Source of the DNA: PALSA-612 sp963704335
GTDB lineage: Bacteria > Actinomycetota > Thermoleophilia > Gaiellales > Gaiellaceae
Length of the DNA stretch: 64,000 bases
NCBI GenBank assembly: GCA_963704335.1
Contig: OY969889.1
Location: forward strand, 1 to 64,000
Direction of reading: 5' to 3'
Part shown: piece after piece, positions 36,226-44,368 of the stretch
How the letters are laid out: each line of letters begins with the position of its first letter
Position numbering within the stretch: the first letter of the stretch is position 1
Position numbers and translations under genes: made by a program
Notes under the pieces: model-generated
Seen by the model: only the letters and a program-made list of their open reading frames with translations
Databases searched by the model: none
Told to the model about the DNA's origin: nothing

Positions 36226-37594
36226 CACGGCGGACACTAGTGGCGACACGAGGGGCTCGCGGCGGCGCCGGCAACCGGACGGTGAAAGTCGTGCCCGCAC
36301 CGAGCTCGCTCTCCAGCGACACCGAGCCATCCATGCGCTCGCACAGCTCTTTGACGATGGCGAGGCCGAGGCCGGAGCTCCAGCGCCGCCCATCGGGAAT
36401 GCCGACGCGGTCGTGGAGGTAGAAGCGTTCGAACGCGTGCGGCACGTCGTCGGCCGCCAGGCCCACGCCGGTGTCCACGACCTCGATAACGCCAGACCCG
36501 GAGCGAACGTGCACCGTACCGCCCGGTGGCGTCGAGCGGAGCGCGTTCTCGACGAGGTTGGACACGACCTGCAGCACCCGGTCCGGGTCGCCGATCGCCC
36601 GCGCCTCTTCGTCGGCCAGCGCATCGAGGTCGACTCCGCCTGAGCGGGCCTCACCCTCGTAGCGCCGCACTGCCTCGCGTCCCAGTTCCGCAAGGTCGAT
36701 CTGCTCGCGGTCGACGGCGAACTCGCGCCGGTTCATGCGCGCCAGGTCGAGCAGGTCACGTACGAGGCGCTCGAGCCTGCGCGCTTCCTCGCGGATCGTC
36801 GCCGCCGCCTCCTCGGGAGGCACCGCGCCGTCCTCGAGCGCTTCGGCGTAGCCGCGAATCGCGGTCAGCGGCGTCTTGAGCTCGTGGCTCACGGAAAGCA
36901 GGAAGTTGCGCTCGGCCTCTTTCGCCTTCTGCAGCTGCTCGGACATCTCGTTGAACGACGTCGCGAGCAGCGCCAGCTCGGCGGATCCTTCGACGGGAAC
37001 GGGATCAGGAGAAACGCCCTCGGCCAGGCTGCGGCTCGCCTCCGCCACGCGACGCACCGGCCGTGCGATGGCGCGCGCCGTGAGGAAGGAGCCAATGGCG
37101 GCGAGCCCGGCGGCGATCGCGCCCGCGATGAGCAGCGCCAGGAGGAAAGGCTGCCAGTCGGCGAAGCTGAGCGTCTTTGGGCGGAGCAGCACGAAGCCAC
37201 GACCCTGAACGTTGCGCGCCGCGAAGAGATACGTCTCGCCGTCGACCGTGATCGTGCCCCCCGCCGGGAGCCGGGCACGAACGTCGGCCAGATGCTCGCC
37301 CTCGAGATACGTCGAAGGCTGCTTCAGGTCGACGACCTCGATTCGCTGGTGCTGCTTCTCGAGGAACGGCTGCAGCCTTTCCAGCCGAGAGAGCGGGAGC
37401 AGGACGTCCGACTCGTTCTCCCGCTGCGCGATCAGGTCGGCCTGGTGGGCGAGGTCGTCGAGGTTCGCCCGCTCGACGGCTCGCCGCGACAGTGCGACCC
37501 CGACGGCGAAGGTCACGCCGATCGAGACCACGACGATGATGACGATCGCGAAGAAGAGACGTCTGCGGAGCGGCGGGAACCGCCGCGCGCTCAC
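36212..37594 (-). CDS. HAMP-type sensor histidine kinase
   Basis: A 460-residue kinase. The N-terminal membrane segment is FAIVIIVVVSIGVTFAVGVA, then an extracytoplasmic domain, a second membrane helix (FLLALLIAGAIAAGLAAIGS), HAMP (ARPVRRVAEASRSLAEG), H-box SVSHELKTPLTAIRGYAEAL, N-box VSNLVENALRSTPPGG and G-box GLGLAIVKEL. GTG 37594 overlaps the regulator stop (GTGA). It is the likely partner of the adjacent OmpR-type regulator; the signal is unknown. Confidence 0.93.
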   Translation of the reverse strand: MSARRFPPLRRRLFFAIVIIVVVSIGVTFAVGVALSRRAVERANLDDLAHQADLIAQRENESDVLLPLSRLERLQPFLEKQHQRIEVVDLKQPSTYLEGEHLADVRARLPAGGTITVDGETYLFAARNVQGRGFVLLRPKTLSFADWQPFLLALLIAGAIAAGLAAIGSFLTARAIARPVRRVAEASRSLAEGVSPDPVPVEGSAELALLATSFNEMSEQLQKAKEAERNFLLSVSHELKTPLTAIRGYAEALEDGAVPPEEAAATIREEARRLERLVRDLLDLARMNRREFAVDREQIDLAELGREAVRRYEGEARSGGVDLDALADEEARAIGDPDRVLQVVSNLVENALRSTPPGGTVHVRSGSGVIEVVDTGVGLAADDVPHAFERFYLHDRVGIPDGRRWSSGLGLAIVKELCERMDGSVSLESELGAGTTFTVRLPAPPRAPRVATSVRRDGAP

Positions 37595-38304
37595 GGGGCG
37601 GCGACGGCCTTGTACCCGGCTCCGCGGACGGTCCTGATCAGAGTCGGCCTGCCGAGCTTGCGCCGCAGCTGGCCAACGTGGACGTCCACGGTCCGCGTGC
37701 CGCCGGGGTAGCTCATCCCCCACACGCGATCGAGCAGCCGGTCGCGCGAGTGCACGACGCCGGGGCTCTCGAGGAAGTAGGCGAGGAGATCGAATTCCTT
37801 CGCGGTCAGCTCGACCGACTCGCCGCCGACCGTCACCTCGCGGCCTTCGATGTCGACCATGACGTCGTCGAGCTCGATGTGGTTGTCGCGCGGCGAGGGC
37901 TCGGAGCGCCTGAGGATCGCCTTCACGCGGGCGACGAGCTCGCGCGGCGAGAACGGCTTCGGAACGTAGTCGTCGGCTCCGATCTCCAGACCGGCCACGC
38001 GATCGGGCTCCTCGTCGCGCGCCGTCAGCATGAGAATGGGCACCGCGGACTGCGCGCGTATGCGGCGGCAGACTTCGAAACCGTCGACGCCGGGCAGGCC
38101 GATGTCGAGCACGACGAGGCGGATCGGATGCCTCGTGAACTCCGCCAGCGCCTCTTCGCCGGTGCGCACCCAGACCACGCGATAGCCGTCGCGGCCGAGG
38201 TACGTCCTCACGATCGAGCCGATCGCCTCCTCGTCCTCGACGAGCAGGACCGTTCCGCCGGGCTGCCCGGCGGGCAGCTGGGTGGCCTCGCTGTGCGCCG
38301 TCAC
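37591..38304 (-). CDS. OmpR-family response regulator
   Basis: A 237-residue regulator: receiver domain with VLLVEDEEAIGSIV, phospho-acceptor Asp in VVLDIGLPGVDGFEV and conserved Lys in VPKPFSPRELVARVKAILRR; the C-terminal winged helix ends RKLGRPTLIRTVRGAGYK. It sits between a small membrane protein and the kinase, all with 4-nt overlaps. Confidence 0.95.
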   Translation of the reverse strand: MTAHSEATQLPAGQPGGTVLLVEDEEAIGSIVRTYLGRDGYRVVWVRTGEEALAEFTRHPIRLVVLDIGLPGVDGFEVCRRIRAQSAVPILMLTARDEEPDRVAGLEIGADDYVPKPFSPRELVARVKAILRRSEPSPRDNHIELDDVMVDIEGREVTVGGESVELTAKEFDLLAYFLESPGVVHSRDRLLDRVWGMSYPGGTRTVDVHVGQLRRKLGRPTLIRTVRGAGYKAVAAP

Positions 38305-38759
38305 CTTCGCGGCAACCCCGTCACGCGAACAATGTGCGCAGGCTCGTCACCGTCACGGACGGCGATCGCGTTCAACCGCAGCATCACGGGCCCGAGCGAT
38401 GCAAAGCGGCCGTTGAGAAGTACCTGCGCAGCAGGCGAAACGGGGATGAGCTGGCGCGTGCCGTCTCGTTCCAGGAGCTCTATCGTGCCCTGGCGGACGC
38501 TCACGATCTTGCCCTGGTCGATGCGGTAGTCGTGGACGACGCCGCGCTGGACCATGACGACCTCCGCCCGAGCCATGTTCTTGCTGAAGAACAGCTCGCC
38601 GAGCGCACGTGCCTCGGTCGGCGGCGCCGACGCGGCAGCGAAGCTGGTCACGCCGACGACGAGCGCGGCGACAGCCGCCGCTGCGATCGTCCACGGCTTC
38701 GACACACGGCTAGCGGTACGAGAGCGTTCCACGCCTGCTCCATGATTGCCGTCTCGCAT
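38301..38759 (-). CDS. Membrane-anchored hypothetical protein in two-component operon
   Basis: A 152-residue protein: a basic N-terminus, one membrane helix (TIAAAAVAALVVGVTSFAAA), then an extracytoplasmic domain (GELFFSKNMARAEVVMVQRG, HDYRIDQGKIVSVRQGTIEL). No known family is recognised. Overlaps with thiI (1 nt, TGATG) and the regulator gene suggest it is part of the signalling unit, for example a sensing or modulating partner (inference). Confidence 0.7.
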   Translation of the reverse strand: MRDGNHGAGVERSRTASRVSKPWTIAAAAVAALVVGVTSFAAASAPPTEARALGELFFSKNMARAEVVMVQRGVVHDYRIDQGKIVSVRQGTIELLERDGTRQLIPVSPAAQVLLNGRFASLGPVMLRLNAIAVRDGDEPAHIVRVTGLPRR

Positions 38760-39970
38760 CAGGACTCCATATTGCCAGCGTAATGCGTTTGTAAAGCGGG
38801 CTGCATTTGCGGGGAATCGCGGCGTGGTCGTACGAGCTCGGCCGTGCGGACGAGCTCGACGACGGCTTCAGCCAGGTCGAGACGCCGTTCGAGCCGGGCG
38901 ATCTGGTCGGGAGCCGCCCGCGTTTCGGCCAGCGGGCTGGCGAACAGCGTGCAGCAGTCCTCGGCGGGGAGGTTCGCGATCTCGTACGTACCGATGTCCT
39001 GGGCCTCTCGCACGATCTCGGACTTGTCCCAGGCGACGAGCGGGCGGAGCACCGGCAGCGCCGCCGCATCCTCGACGACGCTGAGGTTGCGGAGCGTCTG
39101 CGACGAGACCTGGCCGAGTGAGTCGCCCGTGACGAGCGCCTCCGCCCCCTCACGCTCGGCGAGCGCCGACGCCGCACGCATCATCAGCCGCCGCTGCGCG
39201 ATCACCTGCAGGCGGGCGGCGCCGGCGGTGGCCAGCTGTCGCTGCACGCTGCCGAAGGGGACGACGAAGAGCCGCGAGCCTCCCTGGAAGGCGTCGAGCC
39301 GTGCCACCTGCGCATACGCCTTGTAGATCGACTCGGGGCCGGTGAACGGGCGTCCGGAGAAGTGGACGAAGTCGCAGCGGAGGCCTCGCTTCATGGCGCG
39401 GTACCCAGCGACGGGCGAGTCGATGCCGCCGGAGATCAGGCAGACGGCACGCCCCGAGACGCCGACGGGCAGGCCGCCGCGGCCCGGGATGCGCTCGGAG
39501 AACGCGAACAGCTCCTGCTTGTCCACCTCCAGGTGGACCTCGACCTCCGGATTGGAGAGATCGACGGCCAGCCCGAGCTCGTCCTGCACCGCCTTGCCGA
39601 CGACGATCGCGAGCTCGTGCGACGTGAGCCGCCAGCCCTTGTCACGCCGCCGCGCGCGGATCGCGAACGTTGCGCCCGGGTGGTCGCGAAGCAGATCGAC
39701 AGCTGCTGTGCACGCAGCCTCTGGCGTCTTCTCGAGCACGAGCGCCGGGTGCAGGAGGTTGACGCCGAGCACGTTTCGTGCGCGCTCGACGAGCTCGTCC
39801 ACCGGTGCCGCCGACAGCACGGCCAGCACGCCGCCCCTCTGGCGGAGCTCGAGCGGGCCGAGGTCGCGCAGCAGCCGCTGGACGTTCCGGCGCAGCTGAG
39901 CGTAGAAGAGCACGCGGTTGCGTCCCTTCAACACGATCTCGCCGAACTTCATGAGGACGCAGGAATCCAT
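38759..39970 (-). CDS. thiI: tRNA 4-thiouridine sulfurtransferase
   Basis: A 403-residue ThiI without a rhodanese domain: ferredoxin-like N-terminus, THUMP domain (~60-160, FAIRARRRDKGWRLTSHELA) and PP-loop AVCLISGGIDSPVAGYRAMK. GDSLGQVSSQTLRNLSV is conserved. It transfers sulfur for tRNA s4U and possibly for thiamin biosynthesis. It is 4 bp downstream of pgl. Confidence 0.92.
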   Translation of the reverse strand: MDSCVLMKFGEIVLKGRNRVLFYAQLRRNVQRLLRDLGPLELRQRGGVLAVLSAAPVDELVERARNVLGVNLLHPALVLEKTPEAACTAAVDLLRDHPGATFAIRARRRDKGWRLTSHELAIVVGKAVQDELGLAVDLSNPEVEVHLEVDKQELFAFSERIPGRGGLPVGVSGRAVCLISGGIDSPVAGYRAMKRGLRCDFVHFSGRPFTGPESIYKAYAQVARLDAFQGGSRLFVVPFGSVQRQLATAGAARLQVIAQRRLMMRAASALAEREGAEALVTGDSLGQVSSQTLRNLSVVEDAAALPVLRPLVAWDKSEIVREAQDIGTYEIANLPAEDCCTLFASPLAETRAAPDQIARLERRLDLAEAVVELVRTAELVRPRRDSPQMQPALQTHYAGNMES

Positions 39971-39974
39971 CCGG

Positions 39975-40643
39975 TTAAGGGTAGGTGACCGGGATGTCCG
40001 TCAGCAGTGTTTGAGCCGGGGCACGGACGCCGGATGCGGGTATCGACTCGTCTCCGGCAAGCAGCTTGGCGAGTGCGTCAGCCTTGTCTTCGCCCGTGAC
40101 GACCCACAGCACCTCGCGCGCACGGTCGATGGCGGGATACGTGAGGGTCATCCGCCGCAGGCCCTTGTACTCACGCGAGATAGCGACATCCCGGTCGACG
40201 ATGCCAAGAGCGGCGCAGTCCGGCACCAGCGATGCCGTGTGCCCGTCCTCGCCGAGCCCGAGATGCACCAGGTCGAGACGGTCGGGCAAGGTGGCGCCGT
40301 AGCGGGCCGTCGCCGAGGATAGATCTTCGTCCTCCACCGGCATGGCGTGGATGCGCGCGTCAGGGAGCATCGTCTCCAGCAGCCTGAGATTGCGCTCGGG
40401 ATCGTTCCGCGGAGCGATTCGCTCGTCCACCTGGTAGACGTCGACGCAGTCCCACGGCACGTCGAGCTCCTTCTGGAGGAACTCGAGCATGCGCGCGGGC
40501 GTGCGGCCGCCCGAAAGCGCGAGCGAGAACGAGCCCCGCTCCTCGACGCCGGTGCGCACTCGCTCGCAGATGAGCTCGGCGGCGCGGCGGGCCACGGCCT
40601 CAGCGTCCTCGAGCAGCACGACAGTCAGCGCGAGCGCACGCAC
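39975..40643 (-). CDS. pgl: 6-phosphogluconolactonase
   Basis: A 222-residue Pgl/NagB-fold enzyme: SLALSGGRTPARMLEFLQ, YQVDERIAPRNDPERNLRLL and HLGLGEDGHTASLVPDC, the family signatures. It hydrolyses 6-phosphogluconolactone in the oxidative pentose-phosphate pathway. GTG start; the lipoprotein gene ends 9 bp upstream and thiI follows after 4 bp. Confidence 0.92.
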   Translation of the reverse strand: MRALALTVVLLEDAEAVARRAAELICERVRTGVEERGSFSLALSGGRTPARMLEFLQKELDVPWDCVDVYQVDERIAPRNDPERNLRLLETMLPDARIHAMPVEDEDLSSATARYGATLPDRLDLVHLGLGEDGHTASLVPDCAALGIVDRDVAISREYKGLRRMTLTYPAIDRAREVLWVVTGEDKADALAKLLAGDESIPASGVRAPAQTLLTDIPVTYP

Positions 40644-40652
40644 ACCTTCACG

Positions 40653-41192
40653 TTACCCCTCGATCTCCGCGAGGACGGAGCCGTCGACCGAGATCGAGGG
40701 GAGGTCGGAGTACTCGCTGCCGAGAGTGACGTCCTCGAACACGACGCGCACGGTGTCACCCGGCTCGCACCCGTCGAGCTCTATGCGCATCGTGCCTTTG
40801 GACTCCTCGTCGGCTGAAGAGAGCTCGTTGCCGCGGTCATCAGCGTCGTAGGCGAAAAGGCCTGCTCCTCGTGGCTCCGAGAAGACGAAGCTGTTGGGGA
40901 AGTTTGTCACCGGGTCGCGCTCGATGTCGGCCCGCACCGCGGTCACGATCCAGTACGCCACTGGCGACTGGTCGCGGGGGAGCTCGCCGGCCCGGACGTT
41001 GACGGCCTCGATGTCGCGATTGTCCTCGTCGTACGGCCCGCACCATGCCCGCACCGTGTCGGGAAACGTCGCCTGCGTGCCATCGGCGCGTGTGAACGTG
41101 ACGTCGACGGACTGCGCGTCAGCGTCGCCGCCTCCGCCACAGCCGGTGGCGAAGGCCACTGCGGCGAGCCCGAAGAGGATGCGGCGAATCAG
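40653..41192 (-). CDS. Putative lipoprotein of unknown function
   Basis: A small secreted protein: a hydrophobic leader with lipobox-like FATGC, a Gly/Asp stretch, then a domain with VTFTRADGTQATFPDTVRAW and RIELDGCEPGDTVRVVFED. ATG/GTG/TTG are absent upstream of GTG 41159, which would give only a truncated leader; a CTG at 41192 starts a credible 18-residue leader. That CTG lies 5 nt from the tRNA 3' end, so the mRNA probably arises from tRNA processing or a nearby promoter. No family is recognised. Confidence 0.55.
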   Translation of the reverse strand: MIRRILFGLAAVAFATGCGGGGDADAQSVDVTFTRADGTQATFPDTVRAWCGPYDEDNRDIEAVNVRAGELPRDQSPVAYWIVTAVRADIERDPVTNFPNSFVFSEPRGAGLFAYDADDRGNELSSADEESKGTMRIELDGCEPGDTVRVVFEDVTLGSEYSDLPSISVDGSVLAEIEG

Positions 41193-41196
41193 AGAG

Positions 41197-41269
41197 TGGA
41201 GCCGAGGGGGATCGAACCCCTGACCTTTTGGCTGCCAGCCAAACGCTCTCCCAGCTGAGCTACGGCCCC
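41197..41269 (-). tRNA. tRNA-Ala (GGC)
   Basis: A 73-nt cloverleaf: acceptor GGGGCCG/CGGCTCC with G3:U70 (the alanine identity pair), D-arm GCTC...GAGC, anticodon stem TTTGG/CCAAA with loop CTGGCAG (anticodon GGC), T-arm GGGGTTCGATCCCC, discriminator A. CCA is not encoded. Confidence 0.95.
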
Positions 41270-41309
41270 GTAAGCGGCAAGTCTAGCCGCGAGCTCGAAG
41301 GTGTAACGA

Positions 41310-41474
41310 AGGTGTCAGACACCGATTTTGTCAAGTGATGTTTGCGAAAGGAGTGTGCCAATTACGCCACAGGCAGAACGGCGTGCCCAGGCAGCTCGGA
41401 GCATGGAGACGGCGGAATGGAACCTGTCCGGGTCGAAGCCGTCGTGACGGGCGCAGCGTCGGTGTCTGACACCT
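41310..41474. repeat. Inverted pair of REP-like palindromes
   Basis: AGGTGTCAGACACCGA occurs at 41310-41325 and, inverted, at 41459-41474; each holds the perfect palindrome GGTGTC-N-GACACC. They flank about 133 bp in the gap between tRNA-Ala and rsfS. The layout resembles a bipartite REP/MITE-like element; no transposase is present. The rest of the gap (to 41492) shows no gene. Confidence 0.55.
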
Positions 41475-41492
41475 GTGGTTGAGCGGACGGAC

Positions 41493-41846
41493 TCAGGCGG
41501 TGGCGGCGACCTCGATCGAGGGCACGTCCGACCAGAGCTCCTCGAGCTTGTAGAAGGCGCGCGTCTCCGGCGTGAAGACGTGCAGCACGACATCGAGGTA
41601 GTCGGCCACGATCCACGTCGCCTCGCGCTCGCCGCCGACGGACCCGGGTAGGACGCGGCCGTCTTTCTTCAACGTGTAGGCCACCTCGTCGTAAATAGCC
41701 TTCGTCTGCCGCGGGTTGCCGCCCGAGCAGATCACGAAGTAGTCGGTGTACGTGCACACCGGCCGCATGTCGAGGATGACGACGTCGCGCGCCAGCTTCT
41801 CCTGGGCGATGCCGGCGATTCGGCGAGCTTGTTCGAGCGAAGTCAG
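41493..41846 (-). CDS. rsfS: Ribosome silencing factor RsfS
   Basis: A 117-residue RsfS/Iojap: LEQARRIAGIAQEKLARDVV then YTDYFVICSGGNPRQTKAIYDE and EREATWIVADYLDVVLHVFT match the family. It binds ribosomal protein L14 and blocks subunit joining. The conserved N-terminus reaches a CTG at 41846 with AGGAG upstream; no ATG, GTG or TTG precedes it, and the ATG at 41768 would delete the first helix. It follows nadD by 35 bp. Confidence 0.88.
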   Translation of the reverse strand: MTSLEQARRIAGIAQEKLARDVVILDMRPVCTYTDYFVICSGGNPRQTKAIYDEVAYTLKKDGRVLPGSVGGEREATWIVADYLDVVLHVFTPETRAFYKLEELWSDVPSIEVAATA

Positions 41847-41881
41847 TTCGGTTCGGTCTCCTGAGCTGATCGCGTCCCAGT

Positions 41882-42406
41882 CTAGTCCCGATAGAGGCCG
41901 AGCCGCACGATCTCAGCGGCTACGGCGGGCGGCACGAGCCCGTCGATCGGCTCGCCGGCGGCGACGCGGCGGCGGACCTCCGTAGAGCTGACAGGGGATG
42001 GCTCGATCTCGAAGAACGTGACGCCCGGCGGCGGGTCGGCCACCGCGAATCCCGGCCGGGCAGCGACGGCAAGCCGGGCGAGCTCGAGCACGGCCTCGGG
42101 CTCCTTCCAGGTCGAAAAGCCCGAGAGCTCGTCGGAGCCGATGAGCAGGACCGGATCGTCCAGCCGGCGGGCTCGCAGCATGTCGATCGTCCGTGGATGC
42201 TCGTCGAGCTCCACGAGCTGGCCGGGGAACGCAGCCTCGGCCAGAGCAAGGCGGTCGGCGGCGCTCGCCACGACCTCGCGGTGAGCCGGGTCGGCGACGA
42301 CGATCACGAGCAGGCGCTTCACGCCGAAGTGGCGCTGCGCACCTTCAAGGAGCGCGACATGGCCCACGTGCGGTGGGTCGAACATCCCGCCGAAGACCAG
42401 AGTCAG
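41882..42406 (-). CDS. nadD: Nicotinate-nucleotide adenylyltransferase
   Basis: About 174 residues of the NadD family: VFGGMFDPPHVGHVALLEGA holds the HxGH motif, and EPSPVSSTEVRRRVAAGEP is the ISSTxIR-type signature. It makes deamido-NAD from NaMN and ATP. The family N-terminus needs sequence before ATG 42385: a CTG at 42406 starts (M)TLVFGGMF, overlaps the obgE stop as CTGA, and has GGAG 5 nt upstream. Confidence 0.88.
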   Translation of the reverse strand: MTLVFGGMFDPPHVGHVALLEGAQRHFGVKRLLVIVVADPAHREVVASAADRLALAEAAFPGQLVELDEHPRTIDMLRARRLDDPVLLIGSDELSGFSTWKEPEAVLELARLAVAARPGFAVADPPPGVTFFEIEPSPVSSTEVRRRVAAGEPIDGLVPPAVAAEIVRLGLYRD

Positions 42407-43581
42407 TGGTACTCCAGAGTCTCTTCGCCGACGACGACTTCGTCGCCCGAGCGCACGCCCGCCTGGCGCAACGCCTCCTCGAGCTCAGCCTGGCTCGGCG
42501 CAGTCCCGGACACGCGATAGCCCCGGTCCGTTCGGAGAATGCGGAACGGCGGCCGTTTGGGCTTGGGCCGGTACACGAGGTACTCGGTCATGTCCGGCTC
42601 GGCGGGCTCCTCGGGCAGCGGCGGCACGAGCGAGAAGAGCGTGCGGCGGAATGCCTCGACCCCCTCGCCGGTTGCGCAGCTGAGCGGGAACACGGCCAGA
42701 ACACCGGGCGGCTCGAATGCCGGCGGCTCGGGCAGCAGATCGATCTTGTTCAGGATGAGAACTTCGGGCAGCTCGTCGAGGCCGGCGCCGTACGACGAGA
42801 GCTCGGCACGAATGGTCGTGTAGTGCTCCTCGAGGTCGCCGGACGCCGCATCGATGACGTGCACGAGCATGCGCGCACGCTCGAGATGCGCGAGGAACTC
42901 GTGGCCGAGCCCGGCACCCTCGGCGGCGCCCTCGATGAGGCCCGGGACGTCTGCGATGACGAGCTGACTGCCGTCGGGCGCGTCGACCGTGCCGAGGACC
43001 GGCTCGAGCGTCGTGAACGGGTAGTCGGCGATCTTCGGCTTCGCGTTGGAGATGCGCGCGAGCAGTGACGACTTACCGGCGTTGGGAAGGCCGACGAGCG
43101 CCGCATCGGCCAGTAGCTTCAAGTGCAGCTCGAGCGCGGCCTCCTCTCCCGGCAAGCCTGTCTCTGCGAACCGCGGGGTTTGCGACGTCGACGTCGCGAA
43201 GCGGCGGTTGCCCCGTCCGCCGCCGCCACCGCGGCAGACAATCGCCCGGGCGCCCGGATGGGCCAGGTCGGCGATGAGATGGCCGTCGTCGTCGAGCACC
43301 TGCGTGCCGACGGGCACGCGCAGCTCCACGTCGTCCCCGGCCGCGCCGTGCTTGCCGGAACCACGCCCGGGGCCGCCGCGGCCCGCCGTGTGCTTCCGCC
43401 TGGAGCGAAAGCCCGAAAGATCGCGCAGATCCGGATCGGCCAGAAGCACCACGTCACCGCCCGGCCCGCCGTCGCCCCCGTCGGGGCCGCCACGCGGTAC
43501 GTGCTTCTCGCGCCGGAAGCTGAGCGCGCCGTCTCCACCACGCCCGGCGACCGCGGTGATGCGGGCGCGGTCGTGGAACAT
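42403..43581 (-). CDS. obgE: GTPase Obg
   Basis: A 392-residue Obg: N-terminal Gly-rich domain (GGDGALSFRREKHVPRGGPD), G-domain with GLPNAGKSSLLARISNAKPK, DVPGLIEGAAEGAGLGHEFL and NKID, and a C-terminal OCT domain (~320-392). It acts in late 50S assembly. It follows rpmA by 6 bp, the common Firmicute/actinobacterial order. Confidence 0.96.
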   Translation of the reverse strand: MFHDRARITAVAGRGGDGALSFRREKHVPRGGPDGGDGGPGGDVVLLADPDLRDLSGFRSRRKHTAGRGGPGRGSGKHGAAGDDVELRVPVGTQVLDDDGHLIADLAHPGARAIVCRGGGGGRGNRRFATSTSQTPRFAETGLPGEEAALELHLKLLADAALVGLPNAGKSSLLARISNAKPKIADYPFTTLEPVLGTVDAPDGSQLVIADVPGLIEGAAEGAGLGHEFLAHLERARMLVHVIDAASGDLEEHYTTIRAELSSYGAGLDELPEVLILNKIDLLPEPPAFEPPGVLAVFPLSCATGEGVEAFRRTLFSLVPPLPEEPAEPDMTEYLVYRPKPKRPPFRILRTDRGYRVSGTAPSQAELEEALRQAGVRSGDEVVVGEETLEYH

Positions 43582-43587
43582 CGCTGC

Positions 43588-43833
43588 CTAGCTGACGGAG
43601 ACGGTGCGGCGCTCGCCGCTCGTCCGGAACGCCACGGTGCCGTCGCGGAGAGCGAAGATCGTGTCGTCACGGCCGATGCCCGCGCCCGAGCCCGGCTTGA
43701 AACGGGTGCCCCGCTGGCGGACGATGATCATCCCGGCCTTCACGTCCTGACCGGAGAAGATCTTCACGCCGAGCATCTTCGGGTTCGAGTCGCGCCCGTT
43801 GCGCGAGGAGCCGAGTCCCTTCTTGTGTGCCAT
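43588..43833 (-). CDS. rpmA: 50S ribosomal protein L27
   Basis: An 81-residue L27, MAHKKGLGSSRNGRDSNPKM, with the standard basic N-terminus and GTRFKPGSGAGIGRDDTIFA. ATG shares one base with the rplU stop (TAATG), so the two are coupled. Confidence 0.97.
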   Translation of the reverse strand: MAHKKGLGSSRNGRDSNPKMLGVKIFSGQDVKAGMIIVRQRGTRFKPGSGAGIGRDDTIFALRDGTVAFRTSGERRTVSVS

Positions 43834-44291
43834 TACGCGTCCTCTTTCGTGGTCTTCGCCGGCGTCTTCTTCGCCGCCGGCTTCTTCGCGGGAGCCTTCT
43901 TCGCCGCGGTGGCGCGTGGCTTCGCCGCCGCCTTCGGCTTCTCCTCGGCCGCTTCCTTCGGCTCAGCGGCCGCCTTCTCCCTGGCCGGAGCCTTGATGCT
44001 GATGCCCGTGATCTCGACCTCAGTCAGCTTGCTGCGGTGGCCGGTGTGTCGCCGGAGCCCCGACTTCGGCTTGTACTTGCCTATTCGGATCTTGTCGCCG
44101 AGCACGTCCTGGACGATCTTCGCCGTCACCTGCGCGCCCTTCGGCGAGAACTCGGCCTTGCCGTCGCCGCCGACAAAGAGCACGGGCGGGTGGAACGGCT
44201 TGTCGGCAGGGGCAGTAAGCCGGTCGACGATGAGCCGCTGGCCCTCCTCGACGCGGTACTGCTTGCCTTGTAGGGAGATGATCGCGTACAT
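43833..44291 (-). CDS. rplU: 50S ribosomal protein L21 with Ala/Lys-rich tail
   Basis: A 152-residue L21: core MYAIISLQGKQYRVEEGQRL to RSKLTEVEITGISI, then a tail of about 45 residues made mostly of Ala, Lys, Pro and Glu (KAPAKKPAAKKTPAKTTKED). Bacterial L21 is usually about 100-105 residues. ATG 44291 excludes upstream sequence that belongs to the leader. The 237-bp 5' region holds a structured RNA and a terminator-like hairpin. Confidence 0.95.
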   Translation of the reverse strand: MYAIISLQGKQYRVEEGQRLIVDRLTAPADKPFHPPVLFVGGDGKAEFSPKGAQVTAKIVQDVLGDKIRIGKYKPKSGLRRHTGHRSKLTEVEITGISIKAPAREKAAAEPKEAAEEKPKAAAKPRATAAKKAPAKKPAAKKTPAKTTKEDA

Positions 44292-44312
44292 GCGTGGGGT
44301 CGTTCTACGTGG

Positions 44313-44339
44313 AAAACGCGGGCGCACTCGCGACCCGCG
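44313..44339 (-). terminator. Terminator-like hairpin in rplU leader
   Basis: On the minus strand CGCGGG (44339-44334) pairs with CCCGCG (44322-44317), followed by TTTT (44316-44313), 22 nt before the rplU ATG. The loop contains GCGAGT (44331-44326), which can instead pair with ACTCGC (44360-44355) upstream, so a switch between termination and read-through is possible. Confidence 0.5.
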
Positions 44340-44368
44340 ACAGATTTCAGTGTAGCGAGTCCCCGGGA

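Noticed and set aside
41315..41593. Minus-strand open frame across the inverted palindromes (possible transposase remnant)
   Set aside because: It overlaps the true rsfS frame and shows no recognisable transposase motif; treated as a repeat only.
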